64,000 bases of DNA from Dactylonectria macrodidyma (lineage: Eukaryota > Ascomycota > Sordariomycetes > Hypocreales > Nectriaceae). Location: assembly GCA_020744425.1 (NCBI GenBank), contig JAGMUV010000003.1:186001-250000 (forward strand), in the 5' to 3' direction. A program made the position numbers and the translations under genes. The notes below the pieces were generated by a model. It ran no database searches. It saw nothing but the letters and a program-made list of their open reading frames with translations, and was not told where the DNA came from. Of this stretch, positions 44,554-56,400 are shown piece after piece; within the stretch, counting starts at the first letter, position 1; each line of letters begins with the position of its first letter.

Positions 44554-47045
44554 TCAAGCGGAGCAGATGCTCGCCTGGCGACCAGCACCCTCGCCGACAA
44601 CGGTGGGCACATCCTCGGCAGCATCGAGTGTGTACTCGTAGAAATCTGCCGGGTCGAAGACATCTCCTGAGTTTTCGGCGGTTGTGCCGCTCGTACCGTC
44701 GAAGACGTTGCCCGAGGCGTCCAGCTTGGCCGTGTCGTCCATGGTGATGGGGTTCTTGACGTCCTCGAAGTAGCAGTTCTCCATGCGCATCTCGGTTTCT
44801 CCGCGCGCGTAGTGGCCGTAGGATGTCTGACCGACGAGGTAATTGTTGTACAAGTGGGCGTACTTGACGTTGTCGACCGAGGGGTTGCGCTGCGTCGTCT
44901 CGTCGAAGAAGTTGTGGTGGATTGTCACCTGGCTGACAGCGTTGTCGGTCCAACCTAGTTGATGGGTTAGCTTGATGGGTTATTTAGATGTACATGGAAC
45001 TTTTTAGGGCTTACCAATGCCAAACGCCTTGTTATGGTTACGCAAGATGGTCCAAGACACGGTGAGGAATGTGGTGTCCTTGCGGCTATCAATGAGACCG
45101 TCGCCGCCATGTTCCAGGTGGACATGGTCGATCCAGATATTTGTACAGTTGTCCTGGAAAGTGTGAGCCAAGAATTATTAGTAGGCTAGGGAGTCTTGAG
45201 CGTCCTACCATTTGGATGCCGTCCCAATCCTGGGTCTTTCCCTCTTCATCGCCCTCAACATACGTGTTGCCTAAATGTCATGTTAATTAGTCTTTCAGTC
45301 CTGGGAACCTCTGCAAAACACCGATGCTTACCAATTTTGATGTTGCGGAAAATGACGTTGGCCTGGTTTTGAAGATTGAAACCGCCCTCGTTAATCTCAG
45401 CATCGGCGCCAATGCCGACAATGGTCTTGTCTGAGACAACCACAACCTCGGTGCCCTTGGGGGTGATTGTAATGGTCCCCGCCACCTTGATGACGTACTT
45501 GCCTTCGGCTGCTGCGTACTTTTCGAGATCTTCCTGAGTCGATACGGTGACAATCTCGCCGCCGCTGCCTCCAGTCGTTCCCCCGTTCAGCGATGCGAAT
45601 CCATCTGGTGTGCCACTGCAATCGTCGGTGGATGACTCCGGAGTCCCGGACGAGGAGGCAGGGTTGGTGGTGACATCAGGGACAACGCTGGAGCTGGGAG
45701 TCACTTCAGCGGCAGTTTCGAAAACTTGGGACTGAACGGCAGAGGATCTGACAACAGTCTGCAGGGTACTTGCAATTGCCGTGGTTGAACTCTTACGAGC
45801 CCGGCAAGCTTTGACAGAAGTCTCCGCGACTGGGGTCGTCTCAATGATAGCTGTAGTGGATGAAGGGATGATGATTGCAGCAGGGGCTGATATGGGCGTG
45901 TTGAAAACCTCGGTGGAAGATGGAACAACAACGGCATCAGAAGACGAGACGGGCGTGTTGAGAACCTCAGTAGTAGGAACATCAACGACTTCAGACACTG
46001 GCGCAGCCGCCGGGGTAGTTGAGCCACCAACCTGCTCAGTTTCGGAGACTACGACGGAGGCTGTAGTTTCATCCGATGAGCCAGTGCCGCTGATGTAGTC
46101 AGAGTCTAGCCAAGAGGTCGTGCCCAAGATATCGTCAATGGACACGGCGCTGCTGAGCTGTTGGGCAAAGCTCACTCGCTCTCCGCTTGCTCCATCGCCA
46201 GTATTTCCAAACTCGCCGTAGTATACATTATCAGTTGGGTTGTCACCCCAAGCTGACCATCCAACAGAGCTCACGACGGAGCCCAGCTCGCTGTTCTGGA
46301 AGACGACGCGAGCATAGGTTCGCCATGGGCGGCCGAGAACGGTCGCGCCTTCACTAACGCCAGATAGGGCCTCGACAGTGGACTTGTTGATGACATACCA
46401 AGATGGGTTATCGTCACTGTCGCGGCCGCTCGCTGTGATGTAGCCATTGCCACTAATTCCGATGGTGCAGCTCTCGAACCAGGCGATGGCTTCCTGGCCA
46501 AAAATGAAGTCTGTGGCCCCTTCAATGTAGCTGCCGTGGAAGTAATGATAGCCTTCGTTGGATAGAATAGTATCTTGGTAGCCTGTGAACTGGCAGCCGT
46601 AGTAGCCCTGTTCAGACCCGTAGGCACTCAGAGCGATGGCCTGCACGCCCTTGCCGCGAGAGTTGACGACGTTGACGTTGTAGACCTTGAGGCCGTCGTT
46701 CTTGGCACGAAGAGTGCCCGAGGAATCATTGTTGCCGGCCTCGTCGGCGCCAAGGCTGTGAGTGAGAGTGACTTGGTTCTTGCTGTAGTCCTGGTCGTCT
46801 TCAGTGTAGCCGTAGATGGTTAGGGCGCCGACCGTATCAGGGATCAGAACCTGCTCTTCGTAGGTTCCGGGCTGCACGAAGATGACGGCCCCAGAGGAAG
46901 AAATGGAGTCAACGGCAGCCTGGATCGAAGTGAAATCGCCACTAGACTCGGCAACGACGATGGCGCCAGACGGTGCAGTTGTCCGCGCAGCTCCAAGAGC
47001 TCCGACTACCAGGGACGACACCCAAAAGAAAGAAGTGGTAAGCAT
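44554..47045 (-). CDS. Bifunctional pectin methylesterase (CE8) - pectate lyase (PL1)
   Basis: Four exons on the minus strand: 47045-45332, 45270-45209, 45153-45015 and 44954-44554 (introns 55-61 nt), giving 771 residues. The signal peptide is MLTTSFFWVSSLVVGALGAA. Residues about 25-320 are a CE8 pectin methylesterase with 'GYQDTI', 'DFIFGQ' and 'LGRPW', which carry the catalytic Gln, Asp and Arg. Residues about 325-480 are a Ser/Thr/Val/Pro-rich linker with loosely repeated 'TEVLNTPVSSS', 'TEVFNTPISAP'. Residues about 485-771 are a PL1 pectate lyase ('GGEIVTVSTQEDLEKY', 'NIWIDHVHLEHGGDGLID', 'VTIHHNFFDETTQRNPSVDN'). The first domain removes methyl esters that would block the second, so the fusion couples two successive steps outside the cell. 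It converges with the permease (107-bp gap). The fusion lies within one unbroken exon, so it is not an assembly artefact. Confidence 0.92.
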
Positions 47046-49065
47046 ATTTGAAAAGAACGTATCCAGACGTAGGGAAAGAATGTGAACAGAAACACAAAAG
47101 AAGGTGAAGAAAAAACGATCGAAGATCAAAGCCAGCGTCGACCACCTCGAAGAGAGAGACTGAGTCCCAGGATAATGGGTGACTTTATGTTTTCCATCAA
47201 GAAAACACACAAACTGTTTCAGCGATATTCCCAATACTACGCAAATCATCAGATAAGTGACATGCCAGCCCGTTTCTCGAAACAGGTTTCAACGAGGCGA
47301 TTTTCCGCCAGTTACGAGTGCTGGGATTCCGAATCGGGCAATGCTGCGGAGAAGAACACTCGACTTGCAACCCGGGACGAAACAAACGCATGGCCCTTGA
47401 CCCGCCGCAGGAAATTACTCAACAGGGGAAAGATATGCTTGTTTGGTCGATAAACTCCGTCGGATAATCGTATTGGCCGCAGGAAATTACTCAACAAGGG
47501 AAAGATATGCTTGTTTGGTCGATAAACTCCGTCGGATAATCGTATTGGCCGCAGGTGTTCACGATGGGAAGCGTGCGGTGACATGCAATGCCGATTTCAT
47601 TGCCCAATGTGTGAGCTTAAACGTGCCAGGTTCCCATGCTCTACTCTGTTTTTAGGTGTCTTGAGTGACCTGAACCCGCCTCCGTATTTTGCACGTGTAT
47701 GCTTAAATCCCTCCGACTGGCAGGGCTTCTAGCCATGAGCCCATGTGTCTTGATTATTGAATGATACTACGACGAGGATTCATGGAATACGAATTCTAAT
47801 TTCGGAATGCAAATAATGACAGCCATAATCTCGAATAAGCAATGGGTGGTTGGCACGGTGTTTGGGTTTGGTGGATCAATGAACTCCCCGAACAACAAGG
47901 CGAAGGAAGGGCTCACCGAGAGACGCATTTGACATGGGCGCGAGGATTAGTTCCTGGCCAATCAAGACATGTTTCAGACGACTCCTCGGTCAAGGCAGCA
48001 TGTGATGGTCGGTTTGTAGTCCCATTCGAATGATCTACGAAGTACATGCGCAAACCGCCCCATCAACCATTTGACGCCAACCTAACCATCGCGTGTTTCG
48101 ATGGTTCATGATTGCGAGGCTAGAAGCTAGCTAGAATAGCAGCAGACGCGATCCATATTGTGTGACATGTCGCGCGGTACTTCAGTCACATCGAAGTAGC
48201 TCAATACACGCTGCTGCGATGCGATGATCTTACAGGGTTGGAGTACGTAGGCGTAACAGGAAGTGAAAATATAACATTGATGATAAAGACATGATACAGC
48301 ATCAACGCGGGTTCTTCGAGTTCTTAGAGACAAAGTGGTGCACCATGTTGTACCTAAAGGTCCACAATCAGGGTCAGCAATCGCTTAAGCCCTTGATCAT
48401 CCACACAGTCAAATCCCGTTGCCGTTTTCCATGGCAGAATGCGCAATCCCCATGCACGAGTCGTCTAAATCGCAGTAGCAATGATGAGCAAAATAGTAAT
48501 TCCCGCGATGCCATTCGCACAAAAATGTCCGATATGCGACGCAATCGCGGAAAACGGCATTCGCAGAGCTCCAAATGGCGTCAGCGGCGGTTTTTCCCCA
48601 ATCGTTCCAGACCCCGAGTCCATTTGGCAGCTTGCCGAGATGCCGAGAATTCCGCGACAAGGGATACTGCAGCCGGCTCACCCGTCTTGGCCGTTGATTC
48701 TTCTTCGGCTAACAGCATGACGTAGGATTTGTTACAACGGTTCTCTCTCATCGCAGTACTTGCAACCAAGACTATTTTTTATGTGATTTTGTGAGAATGT
48801 CGTCGTTTCTCAGGATGCAACCAAAAGCTCGGCGAGCTTTCGACAGCCGCTGCCGGGGATGCGGATGTGCCGGCAGCGGGCATCGCCGTGTCATGATTCC
48901 CATGCCGTCTGCCGACACAGTTCAAAGAACGTCAAACAATCTTCACGTATAAGATGATAGAACATATCGAAGCAATTGAATTAATTTCCACCCCTCATCC
49001 CATCTAATAATCCTCGTCCAGCACCCTCACACTCAACTTACACGCTAATTCCACCATCTACCATC
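47046..49065. other. Intergenic region with upstream duplication of the CE8-PL1 gene
   Basis: No gene is supported. The 72-bp tandem duplication lies at 47404-47555. About 48700-49065 is the upstream region of the catalase gene, with a TATA-like TATAAG at 48948-48953. Confidence 0.5.
47404..47555. repeat. 72-bp tandem duplication, two copies plus an 8-bp stub
   Basis: Copy 1 (47404-47475) and copy 2 (47476-47547) are identical except for one base (G at 47425, A at 47497). GCCGCAGG at 47548-47555 begins a third copy. Near identity means a recent event. It lies 360-510 bp before the CE8-PL1 start codon, so it may double a regulatory element. Confidence 0.95.
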
Positions 49066-50947
49066 ATGGCTCAAACCAACACCCCGAACCCGACTTACAC
49101 TCTTTCAGAAGGTCAGTTTCTAACTTCCAACACTTGAACTTCTTTCAATGCCTAATGCCTCACGCAGGATGCCCCTATGCGGATCCAACCACTGCCCAGC
49201 GCTTCAGTGATGGCAGCGCCATCAAGGGCCTCATGCTCCTTCAGGACACCCAGCTCATCGAAACGCTGGCTCACTTCAACCGAGAGAGAATCCCCGAGAG
49301 AGTCGTCCATGCTCGCGCTGTCGGTGCATGGGGCGAGTTCGAATTGACCCACGACATTTCGCATTTGACAGATGCCAAATTCTTAACTGGTCTGGGCACC
49401 AAGAGCAAGGCTCTGATTAGAGTGTCTACCGTTGGTCCTGGTGCAGGATCGGCCGACACGATGCGTGATGTGAGAGGCTGGGCACTGAAGCTCTTCACTG
49501 AAGAGGGAAACCAAGATTTTGTCTTCAATGATATTGTAAGTGTAATTAGGTTTGAATCCCTGTCAATGCAACTGCTAACTGACATCACAGCCTGTATTTT
49601 TCATCCGAGACCCCATCAAGTTCCCGAGCCTCAACAGGTCTCACAAGAGACATCCTGCCACTAATTTGACTGATAGCACCATGGTACGTATTTTTATCTA
49701 CTTCTTTATTTGAGTATGATTGCTGACAGTTTCTCCAGTTTTGGGAGTATGCCACCTCTGTCCAATCCCGTCGAAACTAAGACGCTAACTCGACGATAGC
49801 TTCCACAATAACAATCAAGAAGGCATCCATGCTCTCATGCTGCTCTTCTCCGACCGTGGCACACCCAAATCGGTGCGATACGTAAACGGATACAGCGGCC
49901 ACACCTACAAGATGACCAAGAAGGACGGATCCTTCAACTATGTCAAGATCCACTTCAAGTCGAACCAAGGAAACGACACCCTCACCGACGCCGAGGCCAT
50001 CCGGCTTGCTGGACAAGACCCGGACAACCATACCGCGGATCTCTGGAACGCCATCGAGTCGGGAAACCATCCCACTTGGACAGCTTACCTCCAGGTCATG
50101 ACTCCGGAGCAGGCTGAGACCTCGCGCTGGAACATCTTCGACATGACCAAGATTTGGCCCCATAGCGAGTATCCTTTGGTACCCTTCGGCAAGCTGACTC
50201 TGTCGCGAAACGTGGGCATATCCATCTTTCCATCTACTATACTATTACTAATAATGTCGACTAGCCTGGAAACTACTTTGCCGACGTTGAACAAGCCGCA
50301 TTTTCCCCTTCCACCATGGTCCCTGGCATCGCCCCCTCTGCTGACCCAGGTAAGAACTCGACTTCACTCTCCCATCTCAGTCTCACGTCTCTAACTGAAG
50401 CCAAAAGTCCTCCAAGCCCGCATGTTTGCCTATCCCGACGCAGCCCGATACCGCCTAGGCGTCAACTACCAGCACCTCCCCTGCAACCGCCCTGTCTGCC
50501 CCGTGTACAACCCGTACCAACGCGATGGCTTCATGAACACGACGGACAACTACGGCAGCGACCCCAACTACGTGCGATCTTCACTCCGGCCGATTGAGTT
50601 CAAGGGAGCTGTCGGAGCAAATGGAAATGCCCCAGGTGGCCACGACCAATGGGTCGCCGGCGCCATCAGCAGCTACACTTCGCAGTTGACAGGCGATGAT
50701 TTCGTGCAGCCGCGGGCTTTTTGGAACTTGCTCGCCTCGCAGGAAGGCCAGCAGGAGCATCTCGTTCACAATGTCGCCGGGCATCTGGGTTCTGCCGACC
50801 CTCGCGTGCATCAGGGTGCACTTGGTACGTTTCTCTCATTATCGTTTTCACGACTCACGGTTCTAACTGTAACTACTAGAAATGTTTGCGCGAGTTTCCC
50901 ATGAGCTGGCTGAGAGGATCAAGAATGCTCTTCCCAAGTCCAACTAG
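49066..50947 (+). CDS. Monofunctional haem catalase
   Basis: Eight exons: 49066-49111, 49168-49535, 49591-49683, 49739-49746 (only 8 nt), 49800-50211, 50265-50349, 50408-50824 and 50880-50947, giving 498 residues with all introns 53-58 nt. '[20 protein letters not shown]' carries the distal His63, '[17 protein letters not shown]' the catalytic Asn136, and '[18 protein letters not shown]' the haem-ligand Tyr346. The length is that of small-subunit catalases; there is no C-terminal flavodoxin-like domain and no signal peptide. The last residues (LPKSN) are not a canonical peroxisomal signal, so the compartment is uncertain. It splits hydrogen peroxide to water and oxygen. Without the 8-nt exon the conserved '[14 protein letters not shown]' cannot be built, which supports that exon. 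Confidence 0.92.
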
Positions 50948-52299
50948 GATGCTAAGTCGGCATTGGACCTACTGATAATTGTGTTAATTGAATCATGTTT
51001 TGAGATTGGCGGAGTTGAGGTTGGCTTTAGACGGAAACATAGAAGGCGGCAATAGATAATAGAACATGGCATTATGCAAGACCTTGCGTAGACGATCACC
51101 TTCAATCAGTGCACTGGTATTCTCTTCATTTTCAACATACATTTCATCAACATATGGTCATGCAGGCATGACAACTGGATGCATTGACATAGTTTATACC
51201 AAACATCATCCCTGCAAGGGGACCTGCCCAGACTCCGACGCCTCGACTGGCCTTAAATGAGTATTTCCGGCGATCTTCATCACAAGGTGGAGAACCAAGC
51301 GAATTGTTTGGACTCGGTGATTCCTGAGCTTGGGCTAGCGGCTTGATAGAAACAATCGGCTCGAATCCGAGTCCACAATTGACGGTGGAGCGACTTGACT
51401 CATTCAGCTACTCGTAAACACGTGCATACGTTTTAAAAGGCACACTACGGTTTGACACACGGGCTGGCCTGTCTCGTCTTCACGGTGGCGTCGAAGTGCC
51501 AAGAAATATTATTGTGGGATGATGTGCTAGCGTAGTGTAGTAACTAGAGCCATCTCCATCATTGGCCGCAAACCGTTGTTCAACCCCGTTTCAATCTCGG
51601 ATGCTTCGTATAAAATCCACATTCCATCTTCTTAAAGTTTAACAATCGATACGAAATTCACCGGAGTCTCGGCGAGCAGTGCCACTAGTCCATTGCGGCG
51701 ATTTATTATTCAGGATCTCGGGGATAGAGCTTTGGGCGGGATCACCCAAGATAGAGGCTACATGGCTGGCGCATAGTAGAGGGAATAATTCTCCGACAAC
51801 GTGTAATCTCTTCGCCATATCTCGAACCTACATTGTTGTCCTGTGCTTCCTGGTAACCAGGTTCTTCGGGAACGCGGCAACGCCCAGCCATGCAAGACAG
51901 CCTGCCAACACTTCCATAGCCAATCAAGTGACGCTTGTTGCACAGCCCTGGTACTTAACAGTAGGCGAAATAAACCCTTGTCGATCCTCAGGGTGGCTCC
52001 ACTGGAAGGTGGAATCTGGAGGAAGCTGTTCCAGATCAAACGCCCTACCGCCCCCTTGAACCCCATCTCGGTTGTTCCGGCTTACTAGTGCGGGAGATGA
52101 GCTGAACTTATAACATTCCGACCTGCCAGGCATAAGGGATTGTTTTGTTCATCGCTCATCGCTCTCTCAAGACTTCTCTCATCTGTTTAATTCTAAAGCC
52201 GTTGTAATTCACTACTGTCGCTACTCTGGTTTGTGATCCATTCCTTCTCTATCGTGACGTTATCACTAATCACTTGTAGCCATAAACACAACCATCAAC
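50948..52299. other. Intergenic region, no gene seen
   Basis: Short overlapping frames only. The last 150 bases are C/T-rich and lead into the small secreted protein gene. Confidence 0.5.
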
Positions 52300-52875
52300 A
52301 TGCTTGTCCAGCAAATCCTTCTTATCGGCGGCGCGTCCCTCGTGTCTGCTATTGCCGCCCCCGAAGCAATTCCTACCCTCTTCGAACGCCAACCGGCTCT
52401 CGACGAACGCGACCTGGCAGAATGCTCCTCCGTTGCCGTCGCTCTTCTCCCCAGCCTGACCGACATCCCTACTCCCGACGCGTCCCTCGTCAGCTTCATC
52501 GCCTCGCAAACCCACACAGCGACTGGAACCAACCCCTGTGCTCTTCCTGCTGTCACCGGCGCCATGGCTGAGGAGTACTCCTCTTGGATCTCCGACATCT
52601 CGAGCTGGTACGTCAGCCACACGGCCGAGGTCTCGAGCCTCATCGAGGCTTGCAGCGACGTTCCCGCGATTAAGAGCCAGATCGGCGACCTTCCCGAGGC
52701 GGCAACTGCCTGCAGCGAGATCGTGTGGGAGACTGGCTCGGCCACTGCCGCCGGCAGCGAGTCCAGCGCCTCTAGCACTGACAAGGCTGACGCTGGTAAC
52801 GCTGCTTCGCGCCAGACTGGCATGGGCATTGCTGCTGCTGCCGTCGCTGGTGTCGCCATTCTCGGTCTTTACTAG
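52300..52875 (+). CDS. Small secreted, probably GPI-anchored protein (infection-structure-specific-protein-like)
   Basis: A single exon of 191 codons. Residues 1-20 (MLVQQILLIGGASLVSAIAA) form a signal peptide. The mature part has four Cys ('AECSSVAVALLPSLTDIPTP', 'TNPCALPAV', 'IEACSDVPAI', 'ATACSEIVWETG'). Then come a Ser/Ala-rich stretch ('GSATAAGSESSASSTDK') and a C-terminal hydrophobic tail ('GIAAAAVAGVAILGLY'), the layout of a GPI-anchored wall protein. The four-Cys arrangement with '(L)PSL..IPTPD..L.S' resembles fungal proteins annotated 'infection structure specific protein', a label from general knowledge I cannot verify here. Role unknown; a cell-surface or secreted protein is well supported. 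Confidence 0.8.
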   Translation: MLVQQILLIGGASLVSAIAAPEAIPTLFERQPALDERDLAECSSVAVALLPSLTDIPTPDASLVSFIASQTHTATGTNPCALPAVTGAMAEEYSSWISDISSWYVSHTAEVSSLIEACSDVPAIKSQIGDLPEAATACSEIVWETGSATAAGSESSASSTDKADAGNAASRQTGMGIAAAAVAGVAILGLY

Positions 52876-53443
52876 GAGTTGAGCACGGTGAAGAGAGAGT
52901 CAGTTTAGAGGCCTTAGAAGCCTTTCCTGGTTAAAGAAATCATTGTTGCTAGGGTCTTGGGTGCAGAAAATACATATTATGGGAACTCTTTTTTTCTCTT
53001 TAAAGCATTAAAATAATATCGATCATCTTTGTCCCAAGAGTTCGCTCATACCTGTAGTCATATGCGACTTTGATCACCACCTTCCCACCCTCATCTCGTC
53101 CCTGCTCGTTGCCCCATGCTGTAGGGTAGCGCAACAGGTCAACGCCTATTTTACCACTTCTTGACCACTCTTTACCTTGGCCATATTTCGAAAATATGCC
53201 GTTACAAATTACTTACTATCCCCTGAACTCTTAAATGGAAATTTGTGCGGCGCTCGCTTGGCCGAATATGCAAGATTACATGGGCGAGTGTGTCTTTTGT
53301 ATAATTAGTTGCGAGTCCTGATTTTTTTTTTCAAGGTCTGATTTTGACTTGGGCATGGAGAGATTGAAAAAATTGAGTGTAGAACCGAATATTTATTTCC
53401 AGTCAATTGTTTACACCGAAGCTGTTTTTCCTAACATTATCCC
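52876..53443. other. Intergenic region between convergent genes
   Basis: AT-rich with poly(T) runs; no gene seen. Confidence 0.5.
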
Positions 53444-56400
53444 TTAGCGCCTTGGGGGAAATCCATCGTTGGCATCTGCATATGTCCCATCGGCTACCGA
53501 ATATGGATTCCAGATAGTGCCATCACGGCCTGCATCGCGACAATTATTACACCCGTTGACCGTAATGTGACACCTATTGTCGAGATACGTACTACCACAG
53601 CCCTTGGCGCCATTCAGGTTGTAGATGTTGAGCATAGAGTCTTTAATCTGCTTGCCCGTCATGCCCTGGGAAAAGGCATCGTCATCATCGCAGGTCCAGA
53701 TGACTGTGCACCCATAGTCAATGTCGAAGAAGTCCTCGATTAATGGACCTGCAATGGGGAAGATGGAGTTGGCTATGTCGGCACCAGTTGAGTCTGGCCA
53801 CACTGCAGACGTATACTGGTGATATACGACGTCATCGATATATCGAGATGCCGCGGCCAGGCACGTGTCCTTGGAGATGGAACTGCAGATGGATGAGCCG
53901 TCATGATTGCCTGACGACTGTGAAGAGTCTGGAGGGGCTGAAGCGACGTATGGGTTCGTGGTGGGACCGTCGTTGTTTACATCAGGAGTGCTACAGCCTA
54001 TTGATTGCATGCTGATTAGTTGCGGACATCGTTTCATACGCCACGAAGAACACATACATTGATCAAAAATCTTGTTGCTTCCAGAGTCATATAGACAGCC
54101 GTCTTGCCCAAAGTAGACGTCGCCATAGTTGGCAGGCCAGCGCGCTTGGAGTTGGCAGGTTGCAGTCGCGTGAAGGCGATTGTCGCTGCTGGAGTCGAAT
54201 CCAGACAGGATTAGTGCGGTGCTATATGGTTGATCGGGATCGGAGGCAACATCTGAAGGGAAGTGATATTAGCGAACGGATCCAAACTAGAATTCAACGT
54301 GTCATACTGTAGGAGCTCTCGTAAACGCCGGCAATGTTTCCGGCATCTGAGGCACATCTCGGAGATCCATTGATGGTGATGCAACCAGAGTTGACATGCT
54401 AGAGAAAAATGGTCAGCAAACTTCAGTATTTGGGAACACGAGATCGATTACAATGTTAGTTCCGTCAGGGTTTGCCGTTGGTACTGACAACGGCCGGCAC
54501 TGCGGGTTCAATGAGCCCTCAATTAGGACGCATACCATGCCGTCGGAGGTGACAGTCTGAACATTGGGTACATGTTGGGTGCTCGTGGACACTTGGATAT
54601 CTGTAGGTTCAACTGTCGATGTCTGCTCGGAAGGGATTGGCGTGAGTTCGGAAGCCGTTTGGTCGACTGTGATGGTAATACTAGACGGGGTTTGACTGAT
54701 AAATGTGAAAGTGGAGAGAGTTGTTGCAGTGGACAGCACAGAAGGCGTCTGGTCGGTAATTACTGTGGGCTCTTGGCTTGGAGTCTGGCTGGCCGTTTCG
54801 GTAAAAGAGATCGACGTGGTAGACTCTTGAGTAGTGCTTTCAGCGATCGCTGTGCTCGTCTCTTGATTTAGAGGACATGATCCATCTCTCGCCCAAAGAT
54901 CTCTCTTGGGGAACGGGAAAGGTGCGCCGCCTGCACTAGCGAGATCCGTGTTGGCTCTGAATGCGTAGTGATCCTCGGAAGCATACGGGCTGTTCTTGAA
55001 GCCGTCGTAATTCTTCTGCAGCTGTTTCGTTTCCTCTTCTTCGGGATCCAGAGCAGCAACATCGGTCTCAACAATGCCCATCCACTTTTGTACAAAGTCC
55101 CACGCTTCCTGGGATCCTTGTGCGAGCCGATTGGCCATAAAGGTCTCGTAAGATGCGGCAAAGCTGAAATCGGCCGTCGCAATAGCAATAGACTTATCTA
55201 CTACTCGTTGGTCGATGCCCTGGAATGTGTTGTACATTCGCTGGTTCGTCCTCTCAAATAGGTCTTTGATCAGATTCTGATTAAAAATGTCAACCGTGAT
55301 ACCGATGGACTGGAGGGCTTGGATCTTGGTGTCAGTCGAGCCCGAGAAACTCGCAGTGAAGAAGTCGTTGGCTAGCTCGGTCGGCTTGAACATGGCGCCC
55401 TTCATGTTGTTAAGGTCCTTCTGCATAGCCACAAACTCAGCATTGTTAGGCCCGGGTACTTGGTTGACGACCGTAGTCAAAATGCAGATGGGGAAAATGG
55501 CGTCGAACTCAGCACATGTGAGTTTCGGATCGGTGGACCTTGGCCCAGGGAGCAAACTCTCGAAGAAGTCGGTGAAGAACTTGAGCTCCCAGGCATGATC
55601 AACGTTGAAGTTGGTCAGCCCGCCAGTCTTTGCCTTGGCAGCCGTGGTATCAATTTGGTCGAAGCTGGGGGTCAAGGTAGTGCAGGAAACGACGCGGTCG
55701 AACCACTTGGCCACATCCCTATTGTAGTTTGCATTGATGGCTCCGCCTCCGTTCTCAGCAGCGGCTAAAGCTTTAGGACCTGGGTTGCTAGGGAACGCGG
55801 GCTTAATCCCGGCAGGCGGGTTGCAAGCTCCGAAGAAGGGGAAGCGTTTGGCTCTCTTTTCGAGAATGGCTCGCTCTCCGAATCGGATTCGACCTGCAAT
55901 CGACCGCCTGAAGTTGTCCGAGTTGCCTTCGTCAATCTCATCTGGTAGACTGAGTCTGTAGGGAAGGGCGCTGCAGGTAGATGAGGCTGTAGTTGAGGTT
56001 TCCGTCTCTGTTTCCGTGGAAGACACGGCTGTAGTCTCTTGCGTGGTGGTAGGGTCATCATCATCATCATCATCATCATCGTCGTTGTCGTCGTCACCAT
56101 CATCGTTGTTGTTTCCCAAGTCCTCAAGGCCTGCTAGAGCATCTGCAAGTAGACCAGCAGTCGCCGCGGTAGCAAATGCTGGGGCCAGCTCGGCAAAGAT
56201 GCCAGCAGCTGCAGCCGGAGTCGCAAGAGCAGGGGCGAGAGCGGCTAGCTGGAGTGTATACCAGCCGAGTAGCGCTGCCAACCCAAGCAGGGCCCCAGCA
56301 ACAATTTCCGAGTCGTGATCGCTGAGGCTATTCTGGTCGATGTGGTCTAATTGAGTCTCTAGAGAGGAGAGTTGTTCGAACTCGTCCTGGGCAAGCTGCT

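Noticed and set aside
54413..54451. End of the 832-codon frame as the true end of the secreted protein
   Set aside because: A donor GTAATC follows the codon for 'TNI', and splicing connects to the Cys-rich exons at 54398-53444 with perfect frame continuity.
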